From assembly GCA_022450525.1 (NCBI GenBank), contig JAKUQA010000003.1, positions 29,118 to 93,117 on the forward strand: a DNA stretch of 64,000 nucleotides, read 5' to 3'. This stretch comes from Dehalococcoidia bacterium. Its GTDB lineage: Bacteria; Chloroflexota; Dehalococcoidia; Lucifugimonadales; UBA6952. Positions 46,229-56,077 of the stretch are shown piece by piece. The translations under genes and the position numbers were made by a program. Each line of letters begins with the position of its first letter. The first letter of the stretch is position 1. Below the pieces are notes generated by a model, which did not search any database, was not told the DNA's origin, and saw only the letters and a list, made by a program, of their open reading frames with translations.

Positions 46229-47548
46229 TTAAAAAACTTCTAAAGATAATATATCATCGTACGTTTCACGTTTTCTTATAATTTCTGACTTTCCATCTTG
46301 AACGAGGATCACAGCTGGCTTCAAATTCATATTGTAATTACTGGACATAGGGATACAGTATGCGCCACTTGCAGGAATACAAATTAAATCATCTTTCTCA
46401 ATGTGTGGTAGATTAATATCTTTTATCAATATGTCTCCTGATTCACAGTATTTGCCTGCTATAGTTACTATTTCTGTATTTTCTTGATCAATTTTATTCA
46501 AGACAACTGCTTCATATTCTGATTCATATAAAGCAGGCCTGATATTATCCCCCATACCCCCATCTACACTCACATATTTTCGAATATTGGGTATATCTTT
46601 TATTGAACCGACTCGATATATAGCAACACCAGAAGGGCCTGCAATAGCTCTACCTGGTTCTATTATTAATTTTGGCAATTCAATATTATTAGATGCACAT
46701 GCATTTTTTAGAGCATTGGTAATAATTTCAGCATATTCTTTCACGCTGGGTGGATTTTCATTTTGTGTGTATGCAATGGCAAAACCGCCACCAATACTAA
46801 TTTCTGACAATATAAAATTATAATTATTTGCCATATTTACAGCGAAATTAACAGAAATATCCATCGCGTCGTTGTAAGGTTCTATTTCAAAAATTTGAGA
46901 ACCTATATGGCAATGTATTCCGACAAGATCCAAACCATCTATTTCGAGACATTGTTTTATAGCTTTTTCTGCATCTCCTGTTTCAATAGCGAAACCAAAT
47001 TTACTATCCAATATACCTGTTGATATATAACTATGAGTATGTGGATCAACACCAGGTGATATTCGGATCAAAGCCTTAATTGAGCAATTCTTACTCTTAA
47101 TAATGTTAGAAAGATTTTCAATTTCATCAAAATTATCAATGATTATCCGACCAATATTATTACTAATTACATATTCTAATTCCTCTGGTGATTTATTATT
47201 ACCATGAAGATGGATTTTGCTAGTGTCCATACCGCCTTGTTTTGCAGCAATAAATTCCCCTAAAGAAACAACATCCATACCCATACCTTCTTCTGAAAGA
47301 ATTGAAGTTAATTTTTGATTAATAAATGCTTTAGAGGCATATGCTACATGTGTTTCTGGATATCTTGATCTAAATTCTTCAATAAAGGTTTTACATCGCT
47401 CTCGGACTGTACTTTCATCGAATACATATAAAGGCGTTCCATAAGTGTTTGCCAGTTCAACTAAGCTGCAGCCACCTATTTCTAAATCTTTATTAGGTAT
47501 TACTTTAGTAGTATTAGGGAATATTTTTTCAATTTCTTTTGTAAACAT
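46229..47548 (-). CDS. lysA: Diaminopimelate decarboxylase
   Basis: The 439-residue PLP enzyme makes lysine from meso-diaminopimelate. The PLP lysine is in VAYASKAF, with HCHIGSQI, SIGGGFAIAY, EPGRAI, CESGDIL and SGAYCIPM following. The length is typical. It is divergent from proB across a 187-base gap. Presence of LysA with Hom and ThrC shows a largely complete aspartate-family pathway. Confidence 0.96.
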   Translation of the reverse strand: MFTKEIEKIFPNTTKVIPNKDLEIGGCSLVELANTYGTPLYVFDESTVRERCKTFIEEFRSRYPETHVAYASKAFINQKLTSILSEEGMGMDVVSLGEFIAAKQGGMDTSKIHLHGNNKSPEELEYVISNNIGRIIIDNFDEIENLSNIIKSKNCSIKALIRISPGVDPHTHSYISTGILDSKFGFAIETGDAEKAIKQCLEIDGLDLVGIHCHIGSQIFEIEPYNDAMDISVNFAVNMANNYNFILSEISIGGGFAIAYTQNENPPSVKEYAEIITNALKNACASNNIELPKLIIEPGRAIAGPSGVAIYRVGSIKDIPNIRKYVSVDGGMGDNIRPALYESEYEAVVLNKIDQENTEIVTIAGKYCESGDILIKDINLPHIEKDDLICIPASGAYCIPMSSNYNMNLKPAVILVQDGKSEIIRKRETYDDILSLEVF

Positions 47549-47659
47549 AGTATTGGAATCCTTATTACTTTTCAGGTGTTATTAATACATATATATTGTA
47601 ACTGATTGACTATATCATGTTAATATCTGTAGTAAAAAAAATCTTTGAATTGATGCAGA

Positions 47660-47687
47660 TTGTATAGGAATGTGTTTTTGTTATAAT
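47660..47687 (+). promoter_or_regulatory. Candidate promoter for proB-proA
   Basis: TTGTAT (47660-47665) and TATAAT (47682-47687) are 16 bases apart, and the proB ATG is 48 bases after the -10 box. The match of the -10 is perfect. The divergent lysA promoter should lie in the same gap but is not clear. Confidence 0.55.
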
Positions 47688-47735
47688 GCATTCAATTGAA
47701 TTTATATATATTAACAAGAAGAGAATTTCTCAATA

Positions 47736-48845
47736 ATGAAACGCTTAGTCGTAAAAGTTGGTACCAATCTTATTACTGATAAGACAGGTAAATTAAATAT
47801 AAAAGTTATGGAATCTATTGTTTCTCAAATTTGCCATTTACATAAACTTGGCTATCAAATTATTTTAGTAAGTTCAGGAGCAGTTGCGGCCGGGAAAGAA
47901 GCGCTAGATAATCCAATTCAAAGAAAAGATATTCCTTTTAGGCAAATTCTTGCATCTATTGGCCAAAGTCGCTTAATGAATATTTATCAACAATTATTCG
48001 GAGCATATAATGTGACTGTTTCCCAGGCGTTATTAACACGGAAAGATATTGATGATAGGGTTGGATATTTAAATATCAGAGATACTTTATTAGGTTTGAT
48101 TGACCATAATGTTGTACCAATAATTAACGAAAATGATGTTGTTAATACAGAAGAGTTGGGTGAAGTTATCTTTGGTGACAATGACACTCTATCAGCGTTG
48201 GTTTCTAATTTAATCGATGCCGATGCATTAATACTTTTGTCTGACATTGATGGATTATATACTGCAGACCCAATAAATAATAAAGATGCAAAATTAATTC
48301 AGAGTGTTGATTTTAATGATTTTTCAATAGATGAATATGTGAAAGATGAGACTATTCATGAAATGAGTAGGGGGGGCATGGTGGCGAAGATAGAAGCTGC
48401 AAAATTGGCAACCACCTGGGGATCAACCGTATATATAGATTCTGGATATAAAGAAACAGTATTAGAAGATATTATCAACAATAAACAAGAAGGAACAATA
48501 TTTGTATCAGCAGGAGATAAAATAGAATCCAGAAGGCGTTGGTTATTAAGTGGTTTGACACATAATGGCAAAATTGAAATAGATTCAGGGGCCGTTGTTG
48601 CTTTAACGACAAAAAATGGGAGTTTACTACCTGCTGGGATAGTAAAAATAGAAGGTCAATTTGAAAAAGGAGATATAGTGTATATTATAGATTCTTCAAC
48701 AAACTTTATTGGATGTGGTGTAACAAATTACTCTTCTTTAGATGTCAATCAAATGAAAGGAATGAATTCTAAAGATATAAAAAATCAGTTTAAAGAATTT
48801 ACACATGATGAAATAATTCATCGAAACAATTTAGTATTACTTTAA
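47736..48845 (+). CDS. proB: Glutamate 5-kinase with PUA domain
   Basis: The 369-residue enzyme starts proline synthesis. The amino-acid-kinase domain has VVKVGTNLIT, LVSSGAVAAGKEAL, NENDVVNTEE and the FGDNDTLSALV pocket. A C-terminal PUA domain spans about 280-365 (GKIEIDSGAVVAL, PAGIVKIEG, FIGCGVTNYSS). The catalytic domain loop where proline inhibits is intact in length. proA follows after 12 bases. Confidence 0.95.
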   Translation: MKRLVVKVGTNLITDKTGKLNIKVMESIVSQICHLHKLGYQIILVSSGAVAAGKEALDNPIQRKDIPFRQILASIGQSRLMNIYQQLFGAYNVTVSQALLTRKDIDDRVGYLNIRDTLLGLIDHNVVPIINENDVVNTEELGEVIFGDNDTLSALVSNLIDADALILLSDIDGLYTADPINNKDAKLIQSVDFNDFSIDEYVKDETIHEMSRGGMVAKIEAAKLATTWGSTVYIDSGYKETVLEDIINNKQEGTIFVSAGDKIESRRRWLLSGLTHNGKIEIDSGAVVALTTKNGSLLPAGIVKIEGQFEKGDIVYIIDSSTNFIGCGVTNYSSLDVNQMKGMNSKDIKNQFKEFTHDEIIHRNNLVLL

Positions 48846-48857
48846 AAAGGAATAAAA

Positions 48858-50129
48858 ATGAGTATAAATTTTAATGAAATTTGTATATCTGCAAAAACAG
48901 CTTCGCGAGAATTTTCATTACTTGATGCTAAGCAAAGGAATCAAATATTGCTCCGTATAGCTTCAAGAGTTTTAGAGTCTAAAAATGAAATACTAGATGC
49001 AAATAAAATTGATTATGATAATGCTAAAGAAAGTGGTGCAGATGATCATATCCTAGATCGACTATATTTAAATGAGGAAAGAATAGATGCTATAGTTGAT
49101 GGGGTGTATCAAGTAGTTGAATTAGAAGATCCTTTAGATATTGAATATGATACTACTGTGAGACCAAATGGTTTAAATGTAAGCAAAAGATCGGTACCTC
49201 TTGGAGTAATAGGAGCTATTTATGAAAGTAGACCAAATGTCACATTAGATATAGTAGCTCTATGTGTGAAATCAGGAAATGTCAGTATATTAAAAGGCGG
49301 TTCTGATACGCTAAGTACCAATAATGCGATTGTATCTTCTATCCACAAGGCTTTCGGCGACTTGAAGCTTAACCCAGATATTGTGCAATTTATAAACAGT
49401 TCTGATCGTAAATATGTAGATTCAATGCTCAATGCAATTGATTATATTGATTTGATTATACCTAGAGGTGGAGCTCAGCTCGTAAACATGGTTCGGGAAA
49501 AATCAAGAGTACCAGCTATAACTGGAGGTATAGGGGTTTGTCATATTTATGTCGACGAAACTGCTGATAAGAATAAAGCTATTGAAATAATTTACAACTC
49601 TAAAGTTCAAAGACCAAGTGTTTGTAATGCTTTAGATACAGTAATTTTTAACGAAAATATAAATAAAGATATAATTATAAGTGCAGTAAAGAAATTACTC
49701 GAATCAAAAGTTGAAGTCCGTGTTGATACTCAATGTTTTGATATCTTATCTTCCTTAAAAGAAGACTATCCGAATAGTATCTGTCTAGCATCAGATGATG
49801 ACTGGGGGCAAGAATTTTTATCTCTTATATTATCAATAAGAATTACTGATTCTATAGAAAATGCAATTAATTATATAAATCAATATGGTGGGCATTCAGA
49901 AGCAATTATTTCTGAAAATCCAGATAATACAACACAGTTCTTAAAAGCAATTGATTCCTCAGCAGTTTTTGTGAATGCTAGTACTAGGTTTAATGATGGT
50001 GGAGAGCTTGGTTTAGGTGCGGAAGTAGCTATTAGCACATCTAAAATTCATGCTAGAGGACCAATGGGAATAAAAGACCTCACTAGTTACAAGTGGATTA
50101 TTATCGGTGAAGGACAAATCCGGAATTAA
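48858..50129 (+). CDS. proA: Gamma-glutamyl phosphate reductase
   Basis: This 423-residue NADPH-dependent reductase follows ProB in proline synthesis. Motifs are VPLGVIGAIYESRPNVT, LKGGSDTLSTN, IPRGGAQLV, and the active-site cysteine in QRPSVCNALDT. FNDGGELGLGAEVAIST and RGPMGIKDLTSYKW form the conserved C-terminus. It abuts the convergent TPP enzyme gene by 7 bases with no terminator visible. Confidence 0.96.
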   Translation: MSINFNEICISAKTASREFSLLDAKQRNQILLRIASRVLESKNEILDANKIDYDNAKESGADDHILDRLYLNEERIDAIVDGVYQVVELEDPLDIEYDTTVRPNGLNVSKRSVPLGVIGAIYESRPNVTLDIVALCVKSGNVSILKGGSDTLSTNNAIVSSIHKAFGDLKLNPDIVQFINSSDRKYVDSMLNAIDYIDLIIPRGGAQLVNMVREKSRVPAITGGIGVCHIYVDETADKNKAIEIIYNSKVQRPSVCNALDTVIFNENINKDIIISAVKKLLESKVEVRVDTQCFDILSSLKEDYPNSICLASDDDWGQEFLSLILSIRITDSIENAINYINQYGGHSEAIISENPDNTTQFLKAIDSSAVFVNASTRFNDGGELGLGAEVAISTSKIHARGPMGIKDLTSYKWIIIGEGQIRN

Positions 50130-50136
50130 ATTCGTT

Positions 50137-51807
50137 CTATAAACCTGTTGGTGCTGCTGGTGGAAAGTATTCTTGTACTGGAATCTCTATTACACTTGGC
50201 ATTCCCGATTTTATAGCTTCATTTACCGCATCACTTATTTGATCAGCTTTTTCAATATAGAAACCTTTTGCTCCAAATACTTCAGCAAGTTTATCAAATC
50301 TTGGATTGGTAAGGTTTACACCGACATAATGTTCCTCATGAAGACTTTTTTGCTGTGATTTTTCAGCTCCCATACAATTATTATTTAATACAATACTTAC
50401 TAGTGGTATGTTGTGTCGGACAGCAGTGTTAATTTCACCACAAGTATATAGAAATCCTCCATCACCATGGATAGAAATTGCAGTTTTGCTAGGTCTCCCT
50501 AATTTTGTGCCAAGACCCACACTGTATCCCATTCCTAAAGCACCTTGACCAACATAATTAAACATCGTTCTAGGATGTTCAAACTTTAGTCTGTCGTAAG
50601 ATAAACCAGGAGCTACACCTGCATCTATAGTAATCATAGCGTCTTCAGGAAAAATTTTGTTAAATTCAGGAAAAACTTGTTGTGGCATAATTGGATTTTC
50701 TGAAATATTTTCTTCATCTTTAAGACGGTTTAATCTTGATTGTGCCAAGTTTGTGAAAGTTTCTTTCCATTCTGGAAGGTTATTTCCTTCAGGTGCAGTA
50801 GAAGTAATATGTTTAATAAGTTGTTGTCCAACAGCTGCAGCGTCACCTACTATTCCAATAGCTACGGGATAGTTTCTTCCAATTTCAATGGGATCGATAT
50901 CGATTTGTATAATTTTAGTCGAAGGGTTAATGATACTATAGTCCCAGGCCGTAGATGCTTGATTTATTCTTGTTCCTAGGGCCAGAATAACATCTGCTTT
51001 ATTCATTGCTTCATGGGCCTCTCCAGATCCTCTAGACCCAGGAGGACCAACGTAATTTGGATGACTATTAGGTATTGCATCATGATGTCCATATGATGGG
51101 ACAAGTGCCATGTCAAGTAATTCTGCTAATGCTACAGCTTCCTTAGACGCTTCGGAATCTAACACCCCGCCTCCAGCGAGTAATAATGGCGATTTAGCAT
51201 TTAATAGCATTTGGGATGCGAGTTGAATTAATCCCTCATCTCCTTGAGTACGACTAATTGACCTATATGAAGCGGGTTTCAAAAATTCATCAGATATCAT
51301 TTCTTTATCTAAGAGGTCACGAGGTATATCAAGTAAAACAGGACCTTGTTTACCAGAAAGAGCTGTTCTGAATGAATCTCGGATTAGTGATGGAACTCTG
51401 TTTGTTGTGTTAGCTTGTACGGCAATCTTTGTAAGAGGTTTTAATATATTTACTAAATCGAATGCTTGAGATCCATCTCTGCCAATATATTCCATAGCTG
51501 TATCACCAGAAATTATAACTACAGGAGCTCTTCCCTTATAAGCTAGTGATATTCCTCCGGCTAAATTAATTGTTCCTGCACCGGATGTTGTCATACACAC
51601 AGACGGTTTCCCTGTTACCTTGGAATATCCATAAGCCATTAATGCAGCGCCTTCTTCATGCCTAGTATCAATGAATTTAATGTCTTCTCTACCGTATGTT
51701 TCAGTTACCATACTATTTGTCGTTAGACCAGTTACACCAAATAAGTATTCAACTTGTTCAGCTCTTAATAATTCAATTACTGCTCGACCAGCCTTCATGT
51801 TTTCCAT
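50137..51807 (-). CDS. Thiamine-diphosphate-dependent enzyme, acetolactate-synthase-like
   Basis: The 556-residue protein has the three-domain POX/ALS layout. The catalytic Glu is at position 51 or 52 in RHEEGAALMAYGY. The middle domain has LLLAGGGVLDS, and the C-terminal TPP site is HGDGGFLYTCGEINTA with NNN. Acetolactate synthase, sulfoacetaldehyde acetyltransferase, oxalyl-CoA decarboxylase-like and benzaldehyde-lyase-like members share these. No ilvN/ilvC lies nearby, which argues against a housekeeping ALS. It follows the split transketolase by 24 bases; a joint role in carbon-chain remodelling of an unknown substrate is inference. Confidence 0.8.
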   Translation of the reverse strand: MENMKAGRAVIELLRAEQVEYLFGVTGLTTNSMVTETYGREDIKFIDTRHEEGAALMAYGYSKVTGKPSVCMTTSGAGTINLAGGISLAYKGRAPVVIISGDTAMEYIGRDGSQAFDLVNILKPLTKIAVQANTTNRVPSLIRDSFRTALSGKQGPVLLDIPRDLLDKEMISDEFLKPASYRSISRTQGDEGLIQLASQMLLNAKSPLLLAGGGVLDSEASKEAVALAELLDMALVPSYGHHDAIPNSHPNYVGPPGSRGSGEAHEAMNKADVILALGTRINQASTAWDYSIINPSTKIIQIDIDPIEIGRNYPVAIGIVGDAAAVGQQLIKHITSTAPEGNNLPEWKETFTNLAQSRLNRLKDEENISENPIMPQQVFPEFNKIFPEDAMITIDAGVAPGLSYDRLKFEHPRTMFNYVGQGALGMGYSVGLGTKLGRPSKTAISIHGDGGFLYTCGEINTAVRHNIPLVSIVLNNNCMGAEKSQQKSLHEEHYVGVNLTNPRFDKLAEVFGAKGFYIEKADQISDAVNEAIKSGMPSVIEIPVQEYFPPAAPTGL

Positions 51808-51831
51808 TGTTAACTCTCTATTCTTATATAA

Positions 51832-52767
51832 CTAAACTTTTCTTTGCATAACTTTCTGTACAGCGTTTTCAATACTTGCGGCAGTTAAGTTGTATTTCTC
51901 TAAAAGTTCAGAAGATTCTCCGGATTCTCCGTAGCTTGTTAATGCAACACTCTCTATGGGTATTGGGTGGTTTGAAGTTATTAGTTGTGATACGAGGCTA
52001 TTAAGTCCTCCACGAATATAATGTTCTTCTGCTGTAACAAAAGCACCTGTTTTATTGGCTTGATTTAATATAGTTTCGGTATCTAGTGGGGATAAATTTG
52101 ATAGATTAATCACTGAACAGTCTATACCAGATTTCAGTAAGTTATCTTTTGCTTCTAGTGCTGCAGAAACCATTATGCCACAAGCGAGTATTGTTGCATC
52201 ATTACCATTATGTAAAACTTCTGCTTTTCCTAATTCGAATTTGTAGTTTTTGTCATGAATTATTGGTGATGATGCTCGTGATGTTCGAATATAAAATGGA
52301 CCAGGAGTTTCTATAGCAGTTTTTATTGCTTGCGCAGCTTCAGGGCCATCAGAAGGAATTATCACATTAAATCCAGGGAGTGTACACATTAAACCTATAT
52401 CCTCGATAGATTGAGCAGAACTTCCATCTTCTCCAACGGTTAGACCTGCATGGCTACATACAATTTTTACGTTTGCGTGTGGCTGGGCAATTTGCATTCT
52501 AATTTGATCAAATGGTCTACCAGTGCCAAAAACTGCAAAAGTGGTAGCAACAGCTATTTTCCCACAGGAAGCAAGTCCTGCTGCAACACTCATAATGTTT
52601 TGTTCTGCAGGACCAAAATCAAAAAAACGGTCAGGAAATTCATGGCCAAATAGATGGGCAAATGTAGAAACATTAAGATCTCCTCCGACAACTACCACAT
52701 CGTTATTTTCATGCCCCAGTTCAAGTAATGCTTTTCCAAAGGCTTCTCTTGTTGCAATTGATTCCAT
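51832..52767 (-). CDS. Transketolase-like C-terminal subunit
   Basis: The 311-residue protein carries the pyrimidine-binding and C-terminal transketolase domains: VVVGGDLNVST, FGPAEQNIMSVAAGLAS with the catalytic Glu, and CSHAGLTVGEDGSSAQSIED (cited in part: HAGLTVGEDGSS). It is the second half of a split transketolase, 9 bases downstream of the N-terminal half. Split forms include DXS-like and sugar-specific transketolases, so central-pathway function is not assured. Confidence 0.88.
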   Translation of the reverse strand: MESIATREAFGKALLELGHENNDVVVVGGDLNVSTFAHLFGHEFPDRFFDFGPAEQNIMSVAAGLASCGKIAVATTFAVFGTGRPFDQIRMQIAQPHANVKIVCSHAGLTVGEDGSSAQSIEDIGLMCTLPGFNVIIPSDGPEAAQAIKTAIETPGPFYIRTSRASSPIIHDKNYKFELGKAEVLHNGNDATILACGIMVSAALEAKDNLLKSGIDCSVINLSNLSPLDTETILNQANKTGAFVTAEEHYIRGGLNSLVSQLITSNHPIPIESVALTSYGESGESSELLEKYNLTAASIENAVQKVMQRKV

Positions 52768-52776
52768 AGTATTTCC

Positions 52777-53679
52777 TTAATAATTTTCGGATATTTTTGA
52801 TAGTAATGAATCAGAAATATTCATTTGTTTTCCAGCTTCTAAAACTGATTTTTTTGAAAACTTGAGTTCATGTAGTGCAGCTATCAATTGTTCAACAGTC
52901 GGAGCCTTCCCATGGAACCCAGGATTGTTTTCCATAAAACTCACACCTTTACCTTTGACAGTGTCTGCTATTATTACGGTTGGCTTTGTTGTGTCTGAAA
53001 TTGCTTTTTTGAAGCTTGATTCTAAAGATTTAGTATTATGACCGTTACATTTGATAACACTCCATCCAAAGGAGCTCCATTTATTTCCGAGAGGTTCTAA
53101 TGAAGAAACTTCATCAGTAAATCTATCATTTTGTATTTTATTTCTATCTACAATTGCAGTAAGTTTTGAGAGGTTGTAATGTGATGCTGACATTGCAGCT
53201 TCCCAAATTTGACCTTCTTCACATTCACCATCCCCTAATAATACAAATGTGTTGTATTTTAGCTTGTCAATTTTTTCAGCTAACGCCATTCCAACACCAA
53301 ATGATAATCCTTGACCAAGAGATCCTGCAGACATTTCAACTCCCGGTGTTCCTATGTGTGTATGTCCTTGTAAATGACTTCCTAATTTTCTAAAACCACC
53401 TAAATCACTTCTAGGGAAAAAACCTCTATGGGATAGAACTGCATACATGCCAGGACTAGCATGTCCTTTACTTAATACAAAACGATCTCTCTTTTTATCA
53501 CTTGGGTTTTGGGGATCAATATTCAATATTGAATTATATAGAGTAATTAGGATTTCTAATTCTGAAAGAGAACCTCCAGCGTGACCACTATTAACATTGG
53601 TGATCATCATTAAAATATCGCGTCGTAAATCAGAAGATACCTTTTTTAAATCAACATTTTGGTTATTGTTATTTCTCAT
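52777..53679 (-). CDS. Transketolase-like N-terminal (TPP-binding) subunit
   Basis: The 300-residue protein has NVNSGHAGGSLSELEILI, VLSKGHASPGMYAVL, GSLGQGLSFGVGMA and the diphosphate site LGDGECEEGQIWEA with NDRF, all as in the N-half of transketolase. The ATG follows AAGGAGCAAC. It pairs with the following C-terminal gene to form a heteromeric enzyme. It is divergent from the MFS gene, sharing a 134-base promoter gap. Confidence 0.9.
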   Translation of the reverse strand: MRNNNNQNVDLKKVSSDLRRDILMMITNVNSGHAGGSLSELEILITLYNSILNIDPQNPSDKKRDRFVLSKGHASPGMYAVLSHRGFFPRSDLGGFRKLGSHLQGHTHIGTPGVEMSAGSLGQGLSFGVGMALAEKIDKLKYNTFVLLGDGECEEGQIWEAAMSASHYNLSKLTAIVDRNKIQNDRFTDEVSSLEPLGNKWSSFGWSVIKCNGHNTKSLESSFKKAISDTTKPTVIIADTVKGKGVSFMENNPGFHGKAPTVEQLIAALHELKFSKKSVLEAGKQMNISDSLLSKISENY

Positions 53680-53728
53680 GGAATGTTGCTCCTTACATCA
53701 GCCAAGACATTATAACAATCATTTTTTT

Positions 53729-53776
53729 AATGTTCTACTAATTATGTTGTAAATTTAATGATTTATAGTTTACTAT
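53729..53776 (+). promoter_or_regulatory. Candidate promoter with AATGTTCTACTAATT upstream element (MFS gene)
   Basis: AATGTTCTACTAATT (53729-53743) is followed by ATGTTG and, 20 bases on, by TTACTATTAGCGCCAA with TACTAT at 53771-53776. The same elements in the same order occur at 55971-56032 before the zinc-ribbon gene, so this is probably a specific promoter class. Confidence 0.45.
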
Positions 53777-53813
53777 TAGCGCCAAAGTTTATACTTATTG
53801 AGATGAATGTGAT

Positions 53814-55052
53814 TTGAATTTTCATAAAAATATCTTTTATGGTTGGTACGTTGCATTTGCAGCTTTTCTACTCGGAAGTCTTTCATACGGTTTTGGAGTA
53901 GTAAGTTTTGGCGTGTTTTTAGGCGCGATGACAACAAGTTTGGGATGGAGCTCTGGATTACTTTCTGGTATATATGTTGCTGGTAGGTTATTAGGGTTAT
54001 TAGTTAATCCAATTGTTGGGTTTACTCTAGATAAACATGGCCCCAAAAAAATCATATTTTTAGGAGTTGCTTTAGTATTTCTAGGTTCAATATTTATATT
54101 TTATACAACCAACTTCTGGTTTTTTTTCATTATTTATTCTTTATTTATTAGCGTGGGTTTTATTTGCTTGGGGCATACTGTTTCTGACAGTACTGTTTCT
54201 AAATGGTTTATAACAAAACGTAACAGAGCTATGGCTATTTCTACTATGGGTTTATCGTTTGGTGGAATCATAATACCTATACCTGTTTCACTTGTTATAG
54301 AACAATATGGTTGGCAATCTGGATGGTTAGTCGTTGGTGTTAGTGTTTTAATATTAGGTTCTTTTGCAGGTTTCATTATGTATAAGGACCCTGAATCTAT
54401 TGGACTTTTACCTGACGGTAAAAATGCTAATTCTTTAAAAAATACACAAGATAACACAGATATCTCTGAAGAAATAAACTTTTCATTAACTGATTCAGCT
54501 AAACACCGTGCCTTTTGGTATATTTCAATCGGTACTACTTTAGCTGGAACTGCTATTAATGGAGTAAATATCCATTTAATCTCTTATTTATATCATTTTG
54601 GTTTAACATTAAGTCAGTCTGCGATATTACTTAGTTCATTATATTTTATATCAACTATAGCTAAGCCAATGTGGGCTGTAATAAATGAAAAACTACCTAC
54701 TAGATATTGTTTATCACTATGTTATTTAGGTGGAGGTATTGGTCTTTTATTATTATTAATTGCTAATACAGTTGCAGGTATAATTTTATTTGCTTTTGTT
54801 TATGGTTTAACTAGAGGTGCGCAATCTTTTATGTCTGCACTAATTTGGCCAGATTATTTTGGTAGAGAACATATAGGTTCAATTAGAGGGACTGTTACAA
54901 GTATGGGAATAATAGCATCGGCTGGAGGGCCTTTGTTGGCAGGAGTGTTATTTGATGTTTTTGGATCTTATAATATTCCATTTCTAGTATTTGTTATATT
55001 TTTTTTCATCTCAAGTTTTTTTATTTTCATAGCCAAAAAACCAACGATCTAA
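53814..55052 (+). CDS. MFS transporter, oxalate/monocarboxylate (OFA/MCT)-like
   Basis: The 412-residue protein has twelve hydrophobic segments. The N-terminus FYGWYVAFAAFLLG and GLLVNPIVGFTLDKHGPKK between helices 2 and 3 are typical of the monocarboxylate/oxalate-formate branch. The start is TTG at 53814; two upstream ATG/GTG codons hit a stop at once. It probably carries an organic acid. It is 8 bases before the amidohydrolase gene and divergent from the transketolase pair. Confidence 0.85.
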   Translation: MNFHKNIFYGWYVAFAAFLLGSLSYGFGVVSFGVFLGAMTTSLGWSSGLLSGIYVAGRLLGLLVNPIVGFTLDKHGPKKIIFLGVALVFLGSIFIFYTTNFWFFFIIYSLFISVGFICLGHTVSDSTVSKWFITKRNRAMAISTMGLSFGGIIIPIPVSLVIEQYGWQSGWLVVGVSVLILGSFAGFIMYKDPESIGLLPDGKNANSLKNTQDNTDISEEINFSLTDSAKHRAFWYISIGTTLAGTAINGVNIHLISYLYHFGLTLSQSAILLSSLYFISTIAKPMWAVINEKLPTRYCLSLCYLGGGIGLLLLLIANTVAGIILFAFVYGLTRGAQSFMSALIWPDYFGREHIGSIRGTVTSMGIIASAGGPLLAGVLFDVFGSYNIPFLVFVIFFFISSFFIFIAKKPTI

Positions 55053-55060
55053 GGATACTA

Positions 55061-55912
55061 ATGAATTCTTCACTTATTGTTGATAGCCATACTCATATCC
55101 TCCCATCATTTGTTAATGATAATAGGAAAAGATACTTAGAAACGGATAACACTTTTAAAGAATTGTTTAGTAATGGTGAGAAAATTGCCTCAGCTGAAGA
55201 ACTAATAGATAGTATGGACCGAAACAATATTGACTGTTCTATAGTTTTAGGTTTCGGATGGAATGATATAGAATTAGCTCGTCGTTCTAATGAATATATA
55301 ATAGAATCTCATACAAAATATCCTTCACGAATTATCCCATTTTGTTCTGTAAACCCTAATTGGGGTGATTATGCCATAGACCAAATATTGGAATATTTAC
55401 CTTATGGTATGGCAGGTATTGGTGAGTTGCATCCATCATCACAACAATTTGAATTAGAAGACCCCCAAATAGCTTCTTTTTGGAATACGTTAATAGAAAA
55501 TAACCTGCCATTACTACTACATACTTCGGAACCTGTGGGTCATGTCTATCCAGGTAAAGGCAATATTTCTCTTTCAAAAATCACAGACTTTATTAGTGAT
55601 AATGCTCAGTTAGAAATAATATGTGCCCATTGGGGAGGGGGGCTGATATTTTATAACTTGATGCCGGAAATCAGTTCCATTTTTACAAATACATACTTTG
55701 ATACAGCTGCTTCAAATTATTTATATGATGATTCTATTTTCCCTATAGCTTCACAATTGGTAAAACCAGAAAAAATTATTTTTGGGTCAGATTATCCTGT
55801 AATTTCACAAACAAAAGTTTTAAATAGTTTGGTTGCTAAAATTGAAAATAAAAACTTAAAAGAAGATGTATTAGGTAAAAATATATTAAAACTACTCAGA
55901 AAAGAAATATAA
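55061..55912 (+). CDS. Amidohydrolase family (metal-dependent, TIM-barrel) protein
   Basis: The 283-residue protein is of the amidohydrolase-2/ACMSD type. Metal ligands come from DSHTHI (HxH), LLHTSEP and CAHWGGG, and the catalytic Asp is in FGSDYPV. Members decarboxylate or hydrolyse aromatic or lactone substrates. It is cotranscribed with the MFS gene, so its substrate may enter through that transporter. Confidence 0.85.
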   Translation: MNSSLIVDSHTHILPSFVNDNRKRYLETDNTFKELFSNGEKIASAEELIDSMDRNNIDCSIVLGFGWNDIELARRSNEYIIESHTKYPSRIIPFCSVNPNWGDYAIDQILEYLPYGMAGIGELHPSSQQFELEDPQIASFWNTLIENNLPLLLHTSEPVGHVYPGKGNISLSKITDFISDNAQLEIICAHWGGGLIFYNLMPEISSIFTNTYFDTAASNYLYDDSIFPIASQLVKPEKIIFGSDYPVISQTKVLNSLVAKIENKNLKEDVLGKNILKLLRKEI

Positions 55913-55970
55913 GCTATTTAGATATAAAAAAAATCTATAGCATTCAATGGAAAAATTAATTAATGTGCAT

Positions 55971-56032
55971 AATGTTCTACTAATTCCGTATAAAATGTTG
56001 ACTTTTTGTAGAATATAGATTACTATTGCACC
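55971..56032 (+). promoter_or_regulatory. Promoter with AATGTTCTACTAATT element (zinc-ribbon gene)
   Basis: AATGTTCTACTAATT (55971-55985) precedes TTGACT (55998-56003) and TACTAT (56021-56026) with a 17-base spacer. The -10 is followed by TGCACCAA, close to AGCGCCAA at the related site 2.2 kb upstream. Confidence 0.55.
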
Positions 56033-56077
56033 AATGTAGAGATTTGTTTACAGGTTGTTGAAGGTGGAGGAGCAATT

